A stretch of DNA of 64,000 nucleotides from Marasmius tenuissimus (taxonomy: Eukaryota; Basidiomycota; Agaricomycetes; Agaricales; Marasmiaceae), in contig JAQOTA010000050.1 of NCBI GenBank assembly GCA_029532415.1, positions 2,604,001-2,668,000 of the forward strand. Direction: 5' to 3'. Shown piece after piece: positions 14,250 through 26,317 of this stretch (within the stretch, counting starts at the first letter, position 1; each line of letters begins with the position of its first letter). The notes beneath the pieces were generated by a model that worked only from the letters and a program-made list of their open reading frames with translations, was not told where the DNA came from and did not search any database. The translations under genes were made by a program, and so were the position numbers.

Positions 14250-15180
14250 AGGGCATGAAGAGTCGAGCGTATATGGGTATCCAGGGAGCTCAAGAGGATG
14301 AACATGCCAATGACCTCGAAGAGGCTCTCAGTTTCAGGTGAATGACTACTATAAATATTGACTTCCTTGACTACTGAGCTATCAATTTCTCCTAGACCAT
14401 GCCGATTGAACACAAGCACATCAATGAAGACATGTTTTCGGACGGCTTAGTCGAGCATATTAGCCTGTTTGCCTGTCAAGATCTGTTGACCCAACGGTTT
14501 TGTAGAATTTTACCTTGGTGGTGAGCAAATTTACACGGGCGCAAATACAATAAATTGACTCTACTTGATTCGCAGTGACCACCCGTGGTATTATGACACT
14601 GGGACCCAGGACACTTCGATAGGAATCCAATGAAAGGCAGAGAAAGCACGCATCAGTGCCGCCCACCCACCATACACGATACATCCATGACGCCATTCAT
14701 TATGCCCCTCTGCTTCCTAGTTCGTATACTGGAGACATCGCTCTCGGATAACCCGATTCGATACCAGTGTTGATTAGAAACCAATCAAGTTACTAGCAAC
14801 ACTAGGCTTTGGGAGCGAGGGTTCACGGTTGTAGGGGAATGGAGAAATGAGGAGACGAAGTGCTCGAAAATGTGTTGAAGGAGCTGGAGAGTTTGAGCGG
14901 GTAAAAATGGAGGTCACAAAAGCCGCACTGGAGACAGCGATCGGGTCGGTAGTATTAAGAAAAGGTGAACAACAAACCGGTCTCGCGTCGCTCCTTCGGC
15001 ATTGAATCAAGTCCAGCACTCTACCTTCGGACCATACTCTCCCAAACCCGCCGCTACCGCTGGTCCTTTTGCCCAGACGATGCTACAGTTCTCAAGGTAC
15101 ACATTGCTCCTTTTTCTTCGTTTGGCGTCTTTCGGAATGACCGTTTCTCCGCCACGTAGAGAGCATTCACACCTCTTCTG
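14250..15180 (+). pseudogene. Block B copy 1 (duplicated unknown, probably coding on plus)
   Basis: The block matches 57250-58131 in order: a segment containing PIEHKHINEDMF at about 14400, one with RNPMKG-like coding in the other copy, and one with VLRKGEQQTGLA at about 14950, then a splice-like GGTAC after 15098. Conserved residues on the plus strand (KGEQQT, PPLPL, RRCYSS) suggest it once coded for protein there, but stops break every reading; a minus-strand reading is possible. The function is unknown. It sits between family A and a zinc-finger gene here, and directly after family A in the other copy, so the unit appears duplicated as a block. Confidence 0.35.
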
Positions 15181-15798
15181 ATTCAGCATCTGTGATCCTC
15201 CTTCGCGCGTCATCTTGCCTTCACCTCCACCTTGCTCTTGATCTTCGCGCTACCCACCTCTCGAGTCCTTTCCATCACATCGATCAATTGATGTATCTCT
15301 GTTTGCGCTATCTCGCTGCCGGCTCTATTAGGCTCTATTATCTGAATACATCATTCATTGCCGATCTTATTCATTCCCGAAGGACCGCTAGCTGATTGGG
15401 TCAAGTGCATAGATCTCGAGGCTTCGGGATCCCCCATCATCCGGGAACGGGCTGGGCGCGCACGTCGCCCAAGAACTCCGCAACGCATACATATCACCCG
15501 CACCCTTTCTTCTTCAGACTATCTCATGGCCATGTAGTACAAATTCTTCGGTCTGTTTAGGTTGGTTGCAACCCGCGAATGGATATATCACGAGAAGCCA
15601 TCCATTGGAACTACAGTACATGACGTACGTGGCTTTGTAAATAAAATCGACCGCTAAAACTGTTAATACATATTGTTTACAAGGACTCCGAAATATCTGA
15701 ATACAATATTTTATGTTTGGGGAACTCGAGCAGGATTTCGACGAGAGAACTAAGATCATGTATGTTCCGTGACAGCTAAATATTCATCATCCGATGCT

Positions 15799-16683
<885 letters not shown>

Positions 16684-16714
16684 GGTGTAGAAAGGACGAA
16701 GGGATCGTCACGTC

Positions 16715-16721
16715 TTTTATA
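16715..16721 (-). promoter_or_regulatory. TATA box of zinc-finger paralogue 2
   Basis: TATAAAA reads on the minus strand 32-38 nt before the ATG at 16683. A matching arrangement (TATAAAAA about 50 nt before the ATG, then a shared TCCCTTC stretch) occurs in paralogue 3. The implied 5' leader is very short. Confidence 0.4.
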
Positions 16722-17944
16722 GAGGCCCCGATAAAGTCCTGAAGTGGTGGGTTGACAAACTGCTGTTAGTAGTTAATATTAGCCTTCAAAGGAGTCAGGG
16801 AAACGGCATAATGAATGAAGCACTTATCGTTCAGCGTCGTCGAACTGATCTCGTACTCTTGGCGCTCCCGCTGGGGGTCATCACATTCAACACACGGGAT
16901 TATCCTCTGATTGCATCTCCCGTATTGGTTCACCATTACCTCTCATCTGCATCTCCACGCCCGGCAGAGGATCCTGGCTGTGGCAATTGATAATTCAGGG
17001 TGCCATTACCGCCATTCATCAGTCGACCTTTAATTGATCATATCCAATGGTCCGAGACCAGTCAGATTCAGACTTCTACAGTGCGAACTCTCACCACTGC
17101 AGCTCAGCGAGACTGCATCGTCATATAACTTGCATATTCCTGTTTGCTCACGCACACCATTGTGACCGGCGCACGAAAGCTCGACCTTAGTATGTCTAGT
17201 CGATGTGTCCGTTTGAGAGTTGGTAGATCTTAGTTTACAGTAAGGCTCTGCTTTCTCTTGATGCCCGTGTCTGGCTTTTTCTTTGGTGGACTTCCTCTAT
17301 CAGAACTCAGCGGTAGTCCAACTTACTGTCTATATTTGTTACCAAGCTGTGTCGGTGCGGTCACGCCAGTGGTGCTATACATCGTGTCATGGCTGGCCTC
17401 AAAGAATCGGAGTGGGAGTTAAGCTCATGAATTGAGTTGGGACTTTAGGTGCGCCAATCGAAAGGCGAAAGAAACAGCCCATACCGCGGTAGCGGGAAAT
17501 GCAGAGATCCAGACAGGGGTAGTGGGGTATGGTGAATTCAAGCCGCTATGTCTTCATGCAGTGCCGACAAGAATCAGACTCTGATCGAGCTGAATTTCGG
17601 GAAGGAAGCGATTCGATGAACTGATTTTTCGAGGATCAAAGTTCAATGTTCACCAATCAGGACTTGTCGAACAATATATAAAGATACCCACTCTCAGCGT
17701 TAATGAATAGATATGAATAAAGACAGATGAGAAAGTGAATCGAGCCTACCTGAGGGAGAAATTAATCATTAAGGCAGATAGAGCGGAAAAACGGTGGGCG
17801 GTTGGTTATCTATCCGAATTTCGGGTATCAGGCACGGAACGCGCACGGATAATGGTCGACAGCAAGGCGTCTCCCGTATGCATTAAATCAGTACAGTATG
17901 AAACTCAGATCAGGCAACAGCATCCAGGAGCCGTCTCTCTAAAG
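16722..17944. other. Spacer, nothing supported
   Basis: No open frame with splice support, repeat ends or RNA gene was found. A 79-codon frame at 17735-17974 on plus lacks an ATG at its start and shows no motif. Confidence 0.3.
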
Positions 17945-18790
17945 GGAACTTCCAGCAGCACTCCCCCCGCATGAATTCTCACAAAGGAGTCGAATCCCGT
18001 TCCCACATGTGACCACTTTCCACCATCATCCTGTCGTATGTATAACACCTGAAACGTTTGTTCAACAGTGTCTATAGCCATTGATCTTCAAGATACACTC
18101 ACCCCGCGATTGGAACCCTCTCATCAGACTTTAGACTTGGGTTCGCCATTTCAGAAGTGGCAACAAATTTCACCAGCACTTAGTAGGGATGTCAACGGTT
18201 GGTTGGAACCGACGGTTCGGGGTATGGTTTGAAAACCGGTCCAAACCGGCTCAAACCGGTTTCCAGAAAAAAAATTCCATCTTCAATTTCCCAGGATTTT
18301 ATGTCAACATTGGATGCATAATGACTGAGGATGAAGGCCCCGATATATCTCTGTAGTCAGAGATCTTCAGGGAGGCTGCAGCTGTTTTTTATTATTGCAT
18401 GCCATGTGACGTCAGGGAATGATCCGCCAAGAGGTTGCCATAATATCAGGATCATATCCGAATTGAAGCTTCAGGCCACCTTCAACATTGCTGCATTACC
18501 TTCAGTAGTATCATATTTCATTATTTTGATGACTATTTGAACAATAAAGTAGGTTTCAAATTTTTAGATTTTTTAAGTGGTTTGAACAGTTTTCTGGTTT
18601 GAAACCGCCAAAAACCGGTTCAAACTGAAACCAACCGTTGGCATCCCTGGCACTTAGTAGCTGTTGATCTTCAAGGGAACTTCCGGTAGCGCTCCCCCGT
18701 TGGAATCCTCTTTTGAGACTCGGACCTCGTTCCTCAAGTGGCCGTGTTAGCGACAGATTTCACGACCACAACCTCAAACCTGCAGCAAGT
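17945..18790. repeat. Three diverged direct repeats, the middle one split from the third by a MITE
   Basis: Segments starting near 17945, 18087 and 18665 share the order (GATCTTCAAG)GGAACTTCC..., CTCCCCC, a GGAA(T/C)CC(T/C)CT-like stretch and a TC(C)AAGTGG/AGAAGTGG-like stretch. They are clearly related but much diverged, like a repeated exon. The 466-bp MITE at 18184-18649 separates the second from the third. No intact frame was found. Confidence 0.35.
18184..18649. mobile_element. Non-autonomous hAT-like MITE, 466 bp
   Basis: The 8-bp direct repeat GCACTTAG flanks it at 18176-18183 and 18650-18657. The ends are inverted repeats: TAGGGATGTCAACGG on the left and its near-complement (CAGGGATGCCAACGG read from the right end) on the right. 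The AGGGATG ends and 8-bp duplication match the hAT superfamily. Subterminal AAACCGG/CCGGTTT copies cluster at both ends, as expected for transposase-binding repeats. The interior has no convincing gene (one 69-codon frame only). Confidence 0.82.
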
Positions 18791-18853
18791 CCAAGTTTTT
18801 GACTTTGAAAGGGAAGGCTTGACCTCAAGATCAAAATCCTGAGGGATGAAAAC

Positions 18854-19155
18854 TCAAGCGATGAGTTGAGCATCAGCTTGAGTTGCCCCCATACTGTCTA
18901 TAGGCTTGAAAGCGCCCACCAAGCCCCTGTGTGTCCAATTAGGCTTGGACTCGGAGCTCCCTGAGTCGACTGTCGAACAGTACCTTTGAGGTCCCACTGT
19001 CAATATTGGGTCATATCCTGGAAAGCGTGCTTTGTTCAAAGCCAGACGCATTTCGCGGAGTAAGACTATCAAATCACGGAAATCCCTTGGAGCAGGACCA
19101 TCAGGAGCAACAAAAGGGCGGAAAGTGGGAGGGAAGGCTTCCAACAATCTGCAAT
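18854..19155 (-). pseudogene. Orphan exon-like fragment
   Basis: On the minus strand an AG acceptor (...CATTGCAG) at 19156 opens a coding-like frame (LLEAFPPTFRPFVAPDG, DLIVLLREMRLALNKA) that closes with a stop at about 18854. I find no upstream exon in good frame before family A copy 2 at 19.56 kb; it could be the 3' end of that gene or of another lost gene. I do not recognise the product. Confidence 0.3.
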
Positions 19156-19559
19156 GCTGTTGTATTAAACGGGTGCCTAAACATATAGCGTGACAGACGA
19201 AAAGCAAACGATAGGTCAGGTATATCGCAGCCTAAGGGAAAGAAAATATTAGCAAGGGTAGATAAGACTTTGAGCGATGATTAGTCCCTCTCTACAATCA
19301 AGGAATCCTCGATTGGATGCCGTTCAGACGAGACTGGCAGGTGGAGGAGGAGCCGGCTCCACCTCCGCAGTAACATGTGTGTTATAAAGTCGCGACACCA
19401 TCAGGGACCACCCCATTAACACACTCAGAGCACAAATGACTCGAAATAAATACAACAAACTTGACAACGAGTCAAAACTTCTGACCAAGAATCAATAGGC
19501 TGAGAGGGCAGACAAAGTGGATGGACAATGAAACCTTGTTTCTCTCTGACTATAATGTA

Positions 19560-20400
19560 CAATCAGCGAAGTCGCTGGCCAAAAACAAAACCGACCTCAC
19601 CTGTTCAATCGCCTCCCCAAACCTTCCCATTGGTAGATGCACAAGCAAGCCTCTTGTGCCTCTTCTCTTCCGTATCCAACAAAGCCATCAAAAGTGTCGT
19701 CTTCAGCAGGCCGGGACACAAAGCGATGGCTTGTTCTCTAGCATGGACCATCGCCATCTCCCTTGTCGTCATGAGGACAGCTCCCTTGAAAACGGTATAT
19801 GCGAGTTGGGTGTTACGGTATTGCAGAGAGCGACAAAGAACGCGGTGCTGATGGTAAATCCACTGGAGTTCTGACACATAGTGGTAATGACGTGTTTGAA
19901 ATCGAACCAGACACCCTGACATTTATACGCATGGTAAGGTCCCAGATGTCTTCCTGAGTTGTAAGAGTGTTGTCGTCGGAAGGATGCCTATGTTGTTAAA
20001 CCACGGAAAAAGTAAGTGCAAATCATGAACGCGGTGGAAATGGAAAGAAAAGACATGCCATGGCATCCAAGCAACCAAACTCCAACAACTCTATCAGTGA
20101 TATGTATCCTTGGCTTAATCTTCCATCCCGGCATTGCAACGGGGATGGCTTTGAATTCTGAGAAATGCTCATGAATGAGTTGAGCTGTCTTCTTGAGGCC
20201 TGGGAGGTTTGTGGCCGCGAGGTTGAGATTGGTGCCTTTGGAGATGAAGAGGACAGGGGATTTGAGGTTGATGTCGCTGCCTGTGCCCCCTTGTGCTAGT
20301 GATTGTGCAGGATTTGTGGGGGAGACGAGGTAATATTCAGCTACATTGTGAGTTGAGATTTGCCCGGGCCTATGAGATATGCAGGAATCTCCAAGTAACG
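19560..20400 (-). pseudogene. Family A copy 2 (unknown protein family, frameshifted)
   Basis: An open exon at about 20347-20057 reads LKSPVLFISKGTNLNLA and EHFSEFKAIPVAMPGW. A second piece has DDNTLTTQEDIWDLTM, and a third (19922-19605) contains MAMVHAREQAIALCPGLLKT and LDTEEKRHKR. The same pieces occur in copies 1 and 3. After HKRLAC the frame slips: the continuation VHLPMGRFGEAIEQ is in another frame, consistent with a small insertion. The family is not recognised. The region 20400-21378 beyond it shows nothing supported. Confidence 0.42.
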
Positions 20401-21382
20401 CAACGAGAGTATCTGACCATGAGGTCGTGTAGTCGATTACTTTAAATCATTTTGGTTCTGAGCATAGTCAGTGATGTCAATGAGGATTCAAGCAATGGCA
20501 CAGAGGAGAATTCCGGACAAAGGGGTTTGGGTGCTTGGAATATCAGACAGAGGAACTAACGAGGAAGAGAGCAGCTAGTGCGACGCAAGAACAACAGATC
20601 TGAACCAGACGTAGTGGTTGGAGCTCAGAGGAACCGTGGGAGTTGATGGATTGTTTGTTTCTTCCATCATTCATACGGTTGCCAGGAAGTTCATGGTCTA
20701 ATTCCACCCCGAGCTCCGGCTCAAATCTCAACTTCATCCAAGTTCCCCACCTGTTTTCCCTTTTTCTTCAACATTCTACTGCTTAGAGCCTCTTCTGATC
20801 TTATCATTTGCCTTATACTTGTCGTATCTACAGGTATTTACTATAAAACAAGCCCTGGCACCGTACCTATTCGGGCCATCCATTTTTTTTGAGTCCACGT
20901 GGTGCCAGTCTTGGTTTTCACACGCATCCTTGTCCTCCAAGGACCTTGAGACTGCTCAGCGCTCAACACGGAGGCTTTCTCGTATCACTTGAGCCCACAA
21001 CAGGTATCTTCAAGCGCTATTATGAGCCGATGGCTTTCTGAACATACATGCGATAGAGGGGAAGTCCAAAATTTCATGGACCTGTCACATAAGGTCACAA
21101 AGTCATGGATCAAACAAGAAATCGTCAAAAATGGCGCTAATGTCTACCTGAGCAACACAGAGCTTTGATACTTATGTACATGGGTGGAAGCTAGTTAGAA
21201 GAGAGAAAAGCGGAGGAGTAACAGCTAAAATGCAGGAGAACTGCCAGGTTGAAGTGAGAATCTGAGTTAGAATTCAGGCCGGCATTGGGGACTTGACCAG
21301 GGATACGGGGTAAAACAGACCATGAACTTCCCAGCAACAGTACATTCACCCACTCCAATGACCACTGACCTCAGGAAACCGT

Positions 21383-24087
21383 TGTAAAGCGCCACTCGCG
21401 GTGTACAATAAAATCTAACTCGTAGGTCAAATCCTCCCAACACTCAAGAGTGTAGCTGAAGGGTGCGGGAATCGGGGATCGGCATTGATCGTAGGTTCTG
21501 CTCTTAGCCAGACTGCAATAGTAGGCTGAAGGAAATCTGACTCAAGAAACTATCCAACCAAGGTAGCTTTGCCTCTGAAACCAGTTCGGAGGTCAAAAGT
21601 GGGGTTCGGAAGAGAGGTTTATAGGTTGTTTCAGGGAGTGTAGAGTTTGTTTGGTGCTTTGGAAGTGTGTTCTTGGGCTTCAACTAGCTTCAGAACCACT
21701 CGAACAGCGAGGGGCAACAAGACAATCAAATCAAACAATGGCAATAAGACTCCAATCAAGTCTGTCAATGACCGAAGACCAACTGTCAACGGCAAACAAT
21801 ATCCTCAGCTCAATTAGCTTCGGAAGTTTAACAATAGCTCAGCCAGTCAAGTCGGCGTCGCAGACAAACAATGCAAAGTCAAGATCAAGCAAGTGTTCAA
21901 TGGATTTTCTAGGTTTGGGCAAACAAAGTTCTATTCCGTTCTAATGTCTCTCCAGAAGCGCTCCCGAGTCAACTAACTACCCAACAAGTGGAATAGCTTT
22001 GTATCCTCTGAATACTAATCGTACGGATTGCTTGGGGATTCTTGATGAAAACCCCACTGCTTATATACCCTGGGATGCTCTAATTCTACCAAATTGTACA
22101 AATATCGAATAAACCGTGCCTCGGAGGCATAAACTACCTACTTTGGAATATACTTGGAGAGTTTTGTGTTTAATCTGCGCTTTTGAACCCCAAAGTCAAA
22201 ACCAATAATTTGCTTCGGAAGTATCATCAGCCTCGAACATTCTCTAACATTCTTTTCTTCCGGGTCTCTCCTATCGATGGTTCCGTTCTGCCTATCTGCC
22301 TCCGCAGCATTGATTCTCCAGTTCTAGACTCTTCAATCTTCATAGGTCATCCTTTTCTGTCTGCCTCCGAAGCATATACTCCCTTCGTTTGAAGCAAAGT
22401 ACTTGCCTCCGAAGTGCTAGTAGATTCCTATATTCCTTAATTTACCCAGCCATCCATAGCCAGGTTGATGTCCTTTCTGTATGTCAGATAATTCTGACAT
22501 CCTGTCATCCATATGGCCGCCCCACTATATCCAATCTTGGTACCTTAGATACCGGGTTATAGTTCAATGGTTCAGCCAGAACTCCTACTCGATTCTTCGG
22601 TACACCATTCCTTTCCTTCTTAGTCCCTGGCCTTCCAATGCAGTCGAGCGCTGTGTATGGCTACCAGCACCAACTATGTCCTTTGTACAGTCAATATCTC
22701 CATGTATGAGTACAATGGAGGTATGTTTACGGGGCAATTCCTTCGATCACTTCTCGATCATTGTTTAGCGCCCAGTGCCTGGTTCGGATCCATGCCTCCG
22801 AAGCGCTAATTTCCTAGTTTCCGAAGTAAAATTTCCACTTCCGCGGCAAGTCCAGAGGTCAGTATAAGCAAATACTAGGTCGCCCCAGTCCCTTGCTTAC
22901 TTTTCCCCCGAGCGCACTATGGCACGCTTGCACAATATTGAAGATCACTTCCGCAACTTGCTCTATAGTAAGTCTTTCAATTTTCTAAACTCCGAGGCGG
23001 CCTGCTGACTCCCTCTTCAGAGTTGTATAAGCTCTGGTGGTATCCAGAAGACTACTCTAATAAGATCAAGGAGCGCCGCATCATCCTACCCATTCCACTC
23101 GATGCAGAACGAGAGGCTATCCTCGGAATCATCTTCCAGCAGTTCTTCCTCAGTCGCCATAGATCCATCTACTGGGGCTACGTGATTCGTTACGACATGA
23201 TCCAGGACGAAATCTATCTCTGCGAGGACACCTTTGACCACTTTATTCCTCACAACGCCAGGTCTGTTATTGACATGGTCGCCGAGTCCATTGCTCAAGT
23301 TGGTTTCCTCAACTTCAAAACCGCTCGTACCCCTGGAGCCGTCAACGCTTGGATCGATGCTGTCGTCAGTTGTGCTGAGTGCCCAGCACCTCCGAAGCTT
23401 GACTATACCAAGCTATCGTTCTTCAAGTACTCCCCTCTCATGGGTCGTTGGCTCTCTCGATCCTTTTCTTTCTATAATCCTATCTTATGCAATCCATTCT
23501 ATACCGATTATCTAGATCATGAAACCTTTGTTGATTCTTATTATCCTGAAGATTCCGACGTAGATAATTACTTCGGTTGGGATGAGGTAGCTCTAGCCAA
23601 TATGGATGACTAGCGTAACCGGTAGTATACTTAGTATACTTGACTCCATCATGCCCCCAAAGTGAGGCCTTGACCCTATACCAAGCTTCGGAGGCTTGAC
23701 TTAGTCTTGCTTTCCGACCATCCATGCTTCCGCGGTGACCTTCTTTGCCTATCCATACTAGTACGGGTCTTCATCAAGTCTGATTCTGTTATTCTAATCC
23801 TTAGTACGATGCCTCCAAGCCACTGGAGATATTCCCTTGATATGACTACAGGTCCTAGTCGTGCCTCCGAAGTGATACTTTCTTCAGTTATACGACTCCT
23901 CCAGTTTTCAGAGATAAGGAGAGACGCCTCCGAGGCGCTATTCTCTCCTTATGCTAGGATCTGAGCCTTTTACTAGCCGCTCGGGACTTGCTCTAGTACT
24001 CGTATTACCTAGTCATTTCTTATCTGTTTTATGCTAAAATCGCACAAAAACAAGGCTCCGAAGCTGCTTTTAATAGCAGGCACTACA
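21383..24087 (+). mobile_element. Unclassified 2.7-kb element, copy 1 (inverted-repeat arm 1)
   Basis: These 2705 bp are almost identical, in reverse orientation, to 39917-42620. The ends are TGTAAAGCGCC (left) and ...GGCACTACA (right). Flanks do not pair within this copy: CCGT (21379-21382) on the left and TCGC (24088-24091) on the right. They pair with the flanks of the other copy (ACGG at 39913-39916, GCGA at 42621-42624). That is the signature of recombination between two inserted copies. The element encodes a spliced 213-aa protein and carries about 20 copies of a TCCGAAG-like palindromic motif. TG...CA ends and a 4-5 bp duplication would also suit a very long solo LTR; a TIR transposon is the other option. 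Confidence 0.75.
22919..23613 (+). CDS. Orphan 213-aa protein of the 2.7-kb element (arm 1)
   Basis: Two exons (22919-22967 and 23021-23613) with a 53-nt intron (GTAAGT..CTTCAG) give 213 aa. The protein is acidic and aromatic (KLYKLWWYPEDY, YWGYVIRYDM), with no DDE, RVE or zinc signature that I can see, no signal peptide and no membrane span. It ends in an acidic tail (DSDVDNYFGWDEVALANMDD). The copy at 40391-41085 keeps the same exon structure and stop, with about five residue changes, so both are open. A role in mobilising the element (DNA-binding accessory or unusual recombinase) is pure inference from position. I know no named relative. Confidence 0.6.
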
Positions 24088-25536
24088 TCGCTTTTGAATC
24101 CTTTGACTCCTAGTCGACTGTCGCATTGCCTGTCGAAAGTTAAGATCCGGATATTGCTCAAAAGCTTCTGTCAAAGTTTGAGGTTCTTTGACTTCTGCTT
24201 CCTGTTGTAAATCAAGTAACTGACGCGGTACTTGATTATTTGGATATTCAATCGACAAATGCTCATCAACTGGAACTCGGTATGATACTGTTTTGCTTGC
24301 TAGCTCTGTGCGTATAGAATCATTGACTGCGTTCAACACAATCTGATCCTGTATGGACATGTGAATGCTCTGGGGTTGTGAGAATTCTGCTTCTAAAACA
24401 GAACATTGCTGAGCATCTAGAGCGGCAATGTGTGATTTTTGCCCCCCTTGCTTAGGCTTGTTCTGCTTTTTGCCTTTTCCCTTGCCTTTGCCTTTCTTGT
24501 TGTTCTTCTTCTTTGAAGAACCTTGCTGGTTCTGGTTATTATTATTCTGGTTCTGGTTCTGGTAGTTGTTCTGATTAGAACAATTGCCCCCATTGGGCTT
24601 ACCACCAGACTTGTTACCAGATGATCCAGATTGACCAGACCAGTTAGGCGCAGACTTAAACTTAGGGACACCAGAAATTTTGTCGTTATAGGCAGCAGTA
24701 TATACCTCTGGTCCAGAATGTCCACCAGTCCTAGCATTCCATGTGTTGGTAATAATTGATATGATTTCAGAAAGCTTCAAATCTTCCTTCTTGAGTCAAA
24801 TCACATACTCCTTGAGATTCACCCATGATTTAGGAAGTTTTGCTATGATCATTAACACAAACAGCGCTTCTGGTATTTCAACATCCTGAGCCTTAAGTTT
24901 GTGTCACTGGGTAGCCATATAATTGATACCAGCAACTGGGCTCTGATTCGATGGGAAAACCACCGAATGGAGGTTGGTATACATATTGAGAAGTTCAGCC
25001 GTGTTTTTGGAACCATAGTTTGCTTTAATATTCGAAATACAATCAATTACAGAATCCGGATCAAGTATTGCATCATGGATAGGATATGTGCGCATTTGAA
25101 GTGCTCCGAAGCATTTCTCGTTTTGATCCTGCCAAGTTTTGTACTCGTTCTTGACAGCTTCTGTGGTGTCAGTTGCAGGGGCATCGGGCTTTGATTCAGT
25201 AAGAACCTTAGCATTCCCCTGGGTGCAAAAGTATGCTTCAAGCGCGTGGATAAACTCCTTCCAATTGGATCCGTCCTGAGCCAACATAGGAACACTATTT
25301 AGAGCTCCCTGTCCTGCGGGAAGTGTGGCTTCAGATGCCTGTGCGTAAAGAGGCTGCTGGGCATTGTTGTAAACCCTTTGAGAGTACGGATTATACGTTC
25401 GAAGGGGCTGATTGGAGGGAGCCCTAATGCTGAACGTTTCTCCTTCAGCCTGAGAGACTCAATAGTTTTCACCATCGGGCTGTCTGGCAATGACGATCTC
25501 GGGTTCATTGGTGTGTTCTTGAGAATTGTGAGACAT
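24088..25536 (-). pseudogene. Copia-2 gag, 5' half (displaced by inversion)
   Basis: The ATG is at 25536. The single minus-strand frame (SNWKEFIHALEAYFCTQGN, then a QNQNQNNNNQNQQ stretch and a Lys/Gly-rich KKKNNKKGKGKGKGKK tract) is a copia-type gag; no zinc knuckle is visible. Three TGA stops interrupt one frame: 25461-25459, 24906-24904 and 24798-24796, each where CGA would restore Arg. At 24088 the frame is broken by the 2.7-kb element; its continuation starts at 42621 on the plus strand (IQKR to REQARR joins in frame if the intervening segment is flipped and one TSD removed). It supplied the capsid protein of the retroelement particle. Confidence 0.75.
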
Positions 25537-25702
25537 ATTTGGTTTCTGCCAAAAATCCTGTGAGCATTCTATTTTCTTTATTAAAAGAATAAATGATCAG
25601 GAGATTTGACAGTGCTGCTACCAGGTAGGTCATCACAACAGAACATGCAGGGGAGTTAATCTGGTTACATAGTCCCAGCCAATTTACAATGGTCTTACGG
25701 CG

Positions 25703-25707
25703 TAACC
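25703..25707. repeat. Target-site duplication of Copia-1 (left)
   Basis: TAACC here equals TAACC at 32080-32084, directly outside the two Copia-1 LTRs. This proves an intact insertion unit. Confidence 0.9.
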
Positions 25708-26021
25708 TGTTGAATCCGTGGACTATTATTAGATCCCGGTATATCCGAAGTCCCGGTTCATACTTCCCGCCATCATATTATGCGGGACTATTGTTCCATT
25801 TATCATTTCTACTTATGATCATATGTACAATCTCTATTATCGTCCTTATATGGTATTCACTATAGTCTCTACATGTATATAAGCTCGTAGTTCTCTACAT
25901 GAATCTACAGTGTGTGCTTGAGCTTCTACGTCTCGCCTCTAACCTCTCTAAACTCCTCTCTGGTAAGTAGTAGTGTAGCCATGTTGTAGTCCTCTGCGCT
26001 AGGCGTCATGCCGGCTCATCA
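25708..26021 (+). mobile_element. Copia-1 5' LTR, 314 bp
   Basis: It starts TGTTGAATCC and ends GGCTCATCA. It is identical to the 3' LTR at 31766-32079 except for one C/T difference (ctctac versus ctctat), so the insertion is recent. A TATATAA box lies at 25876-25882. Confidence 0.92.
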
Positions 26022-26034
26022 GGTTATGGGCCCC
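26022..26034 (+). other. Copia-1 primer-binding site (initiator tRNA-Met half-tRNA type)
   Basis: GGTTATGGGCCCC follows the 5' LTR at once. It is complementary to the anticodon stem-loop region of eukaryotic initiator tRNA-Met (GGGCCCAUAACC), as known for Drosophila copia and yeast Ty5. Copia-2 has the same 13 nt at 33246-33234 on minus. Confidence 0.7.
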
Positions 26035-26317
26035 GGTTAGCCCGACTACAATAACGAGCGCCCCTAGGCTGCTGTTAGCGACAAGCGCCCCTAGGCTGCT
26101 GTCATCGGCTAGCTAGGCTAGACCTGCATGTTGCCATCGACCTCTTAATTAAGTACTCGATTTATGGCATTGATGTACGTCCTTCGACGACATCGGATCT
26201 CAAGGATCCAATGCTCCTCGTTGAGCATAGCGCCTTGATGGCTGCTCCCTGTGTTGATTAGACGCATGCTGATGCTGTCTTTTCTAGATCCAACACCAAA
26301 CCTAACATCTTACTACC

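Noticed and set aside
22556..22625. tRNA-like stretch with an A-box resemblance (TAGTTCAATGG)
   Set aside because: No proper B box or cloverleaf with an acceptor stem could be folded; it is shared only with the other element copy.
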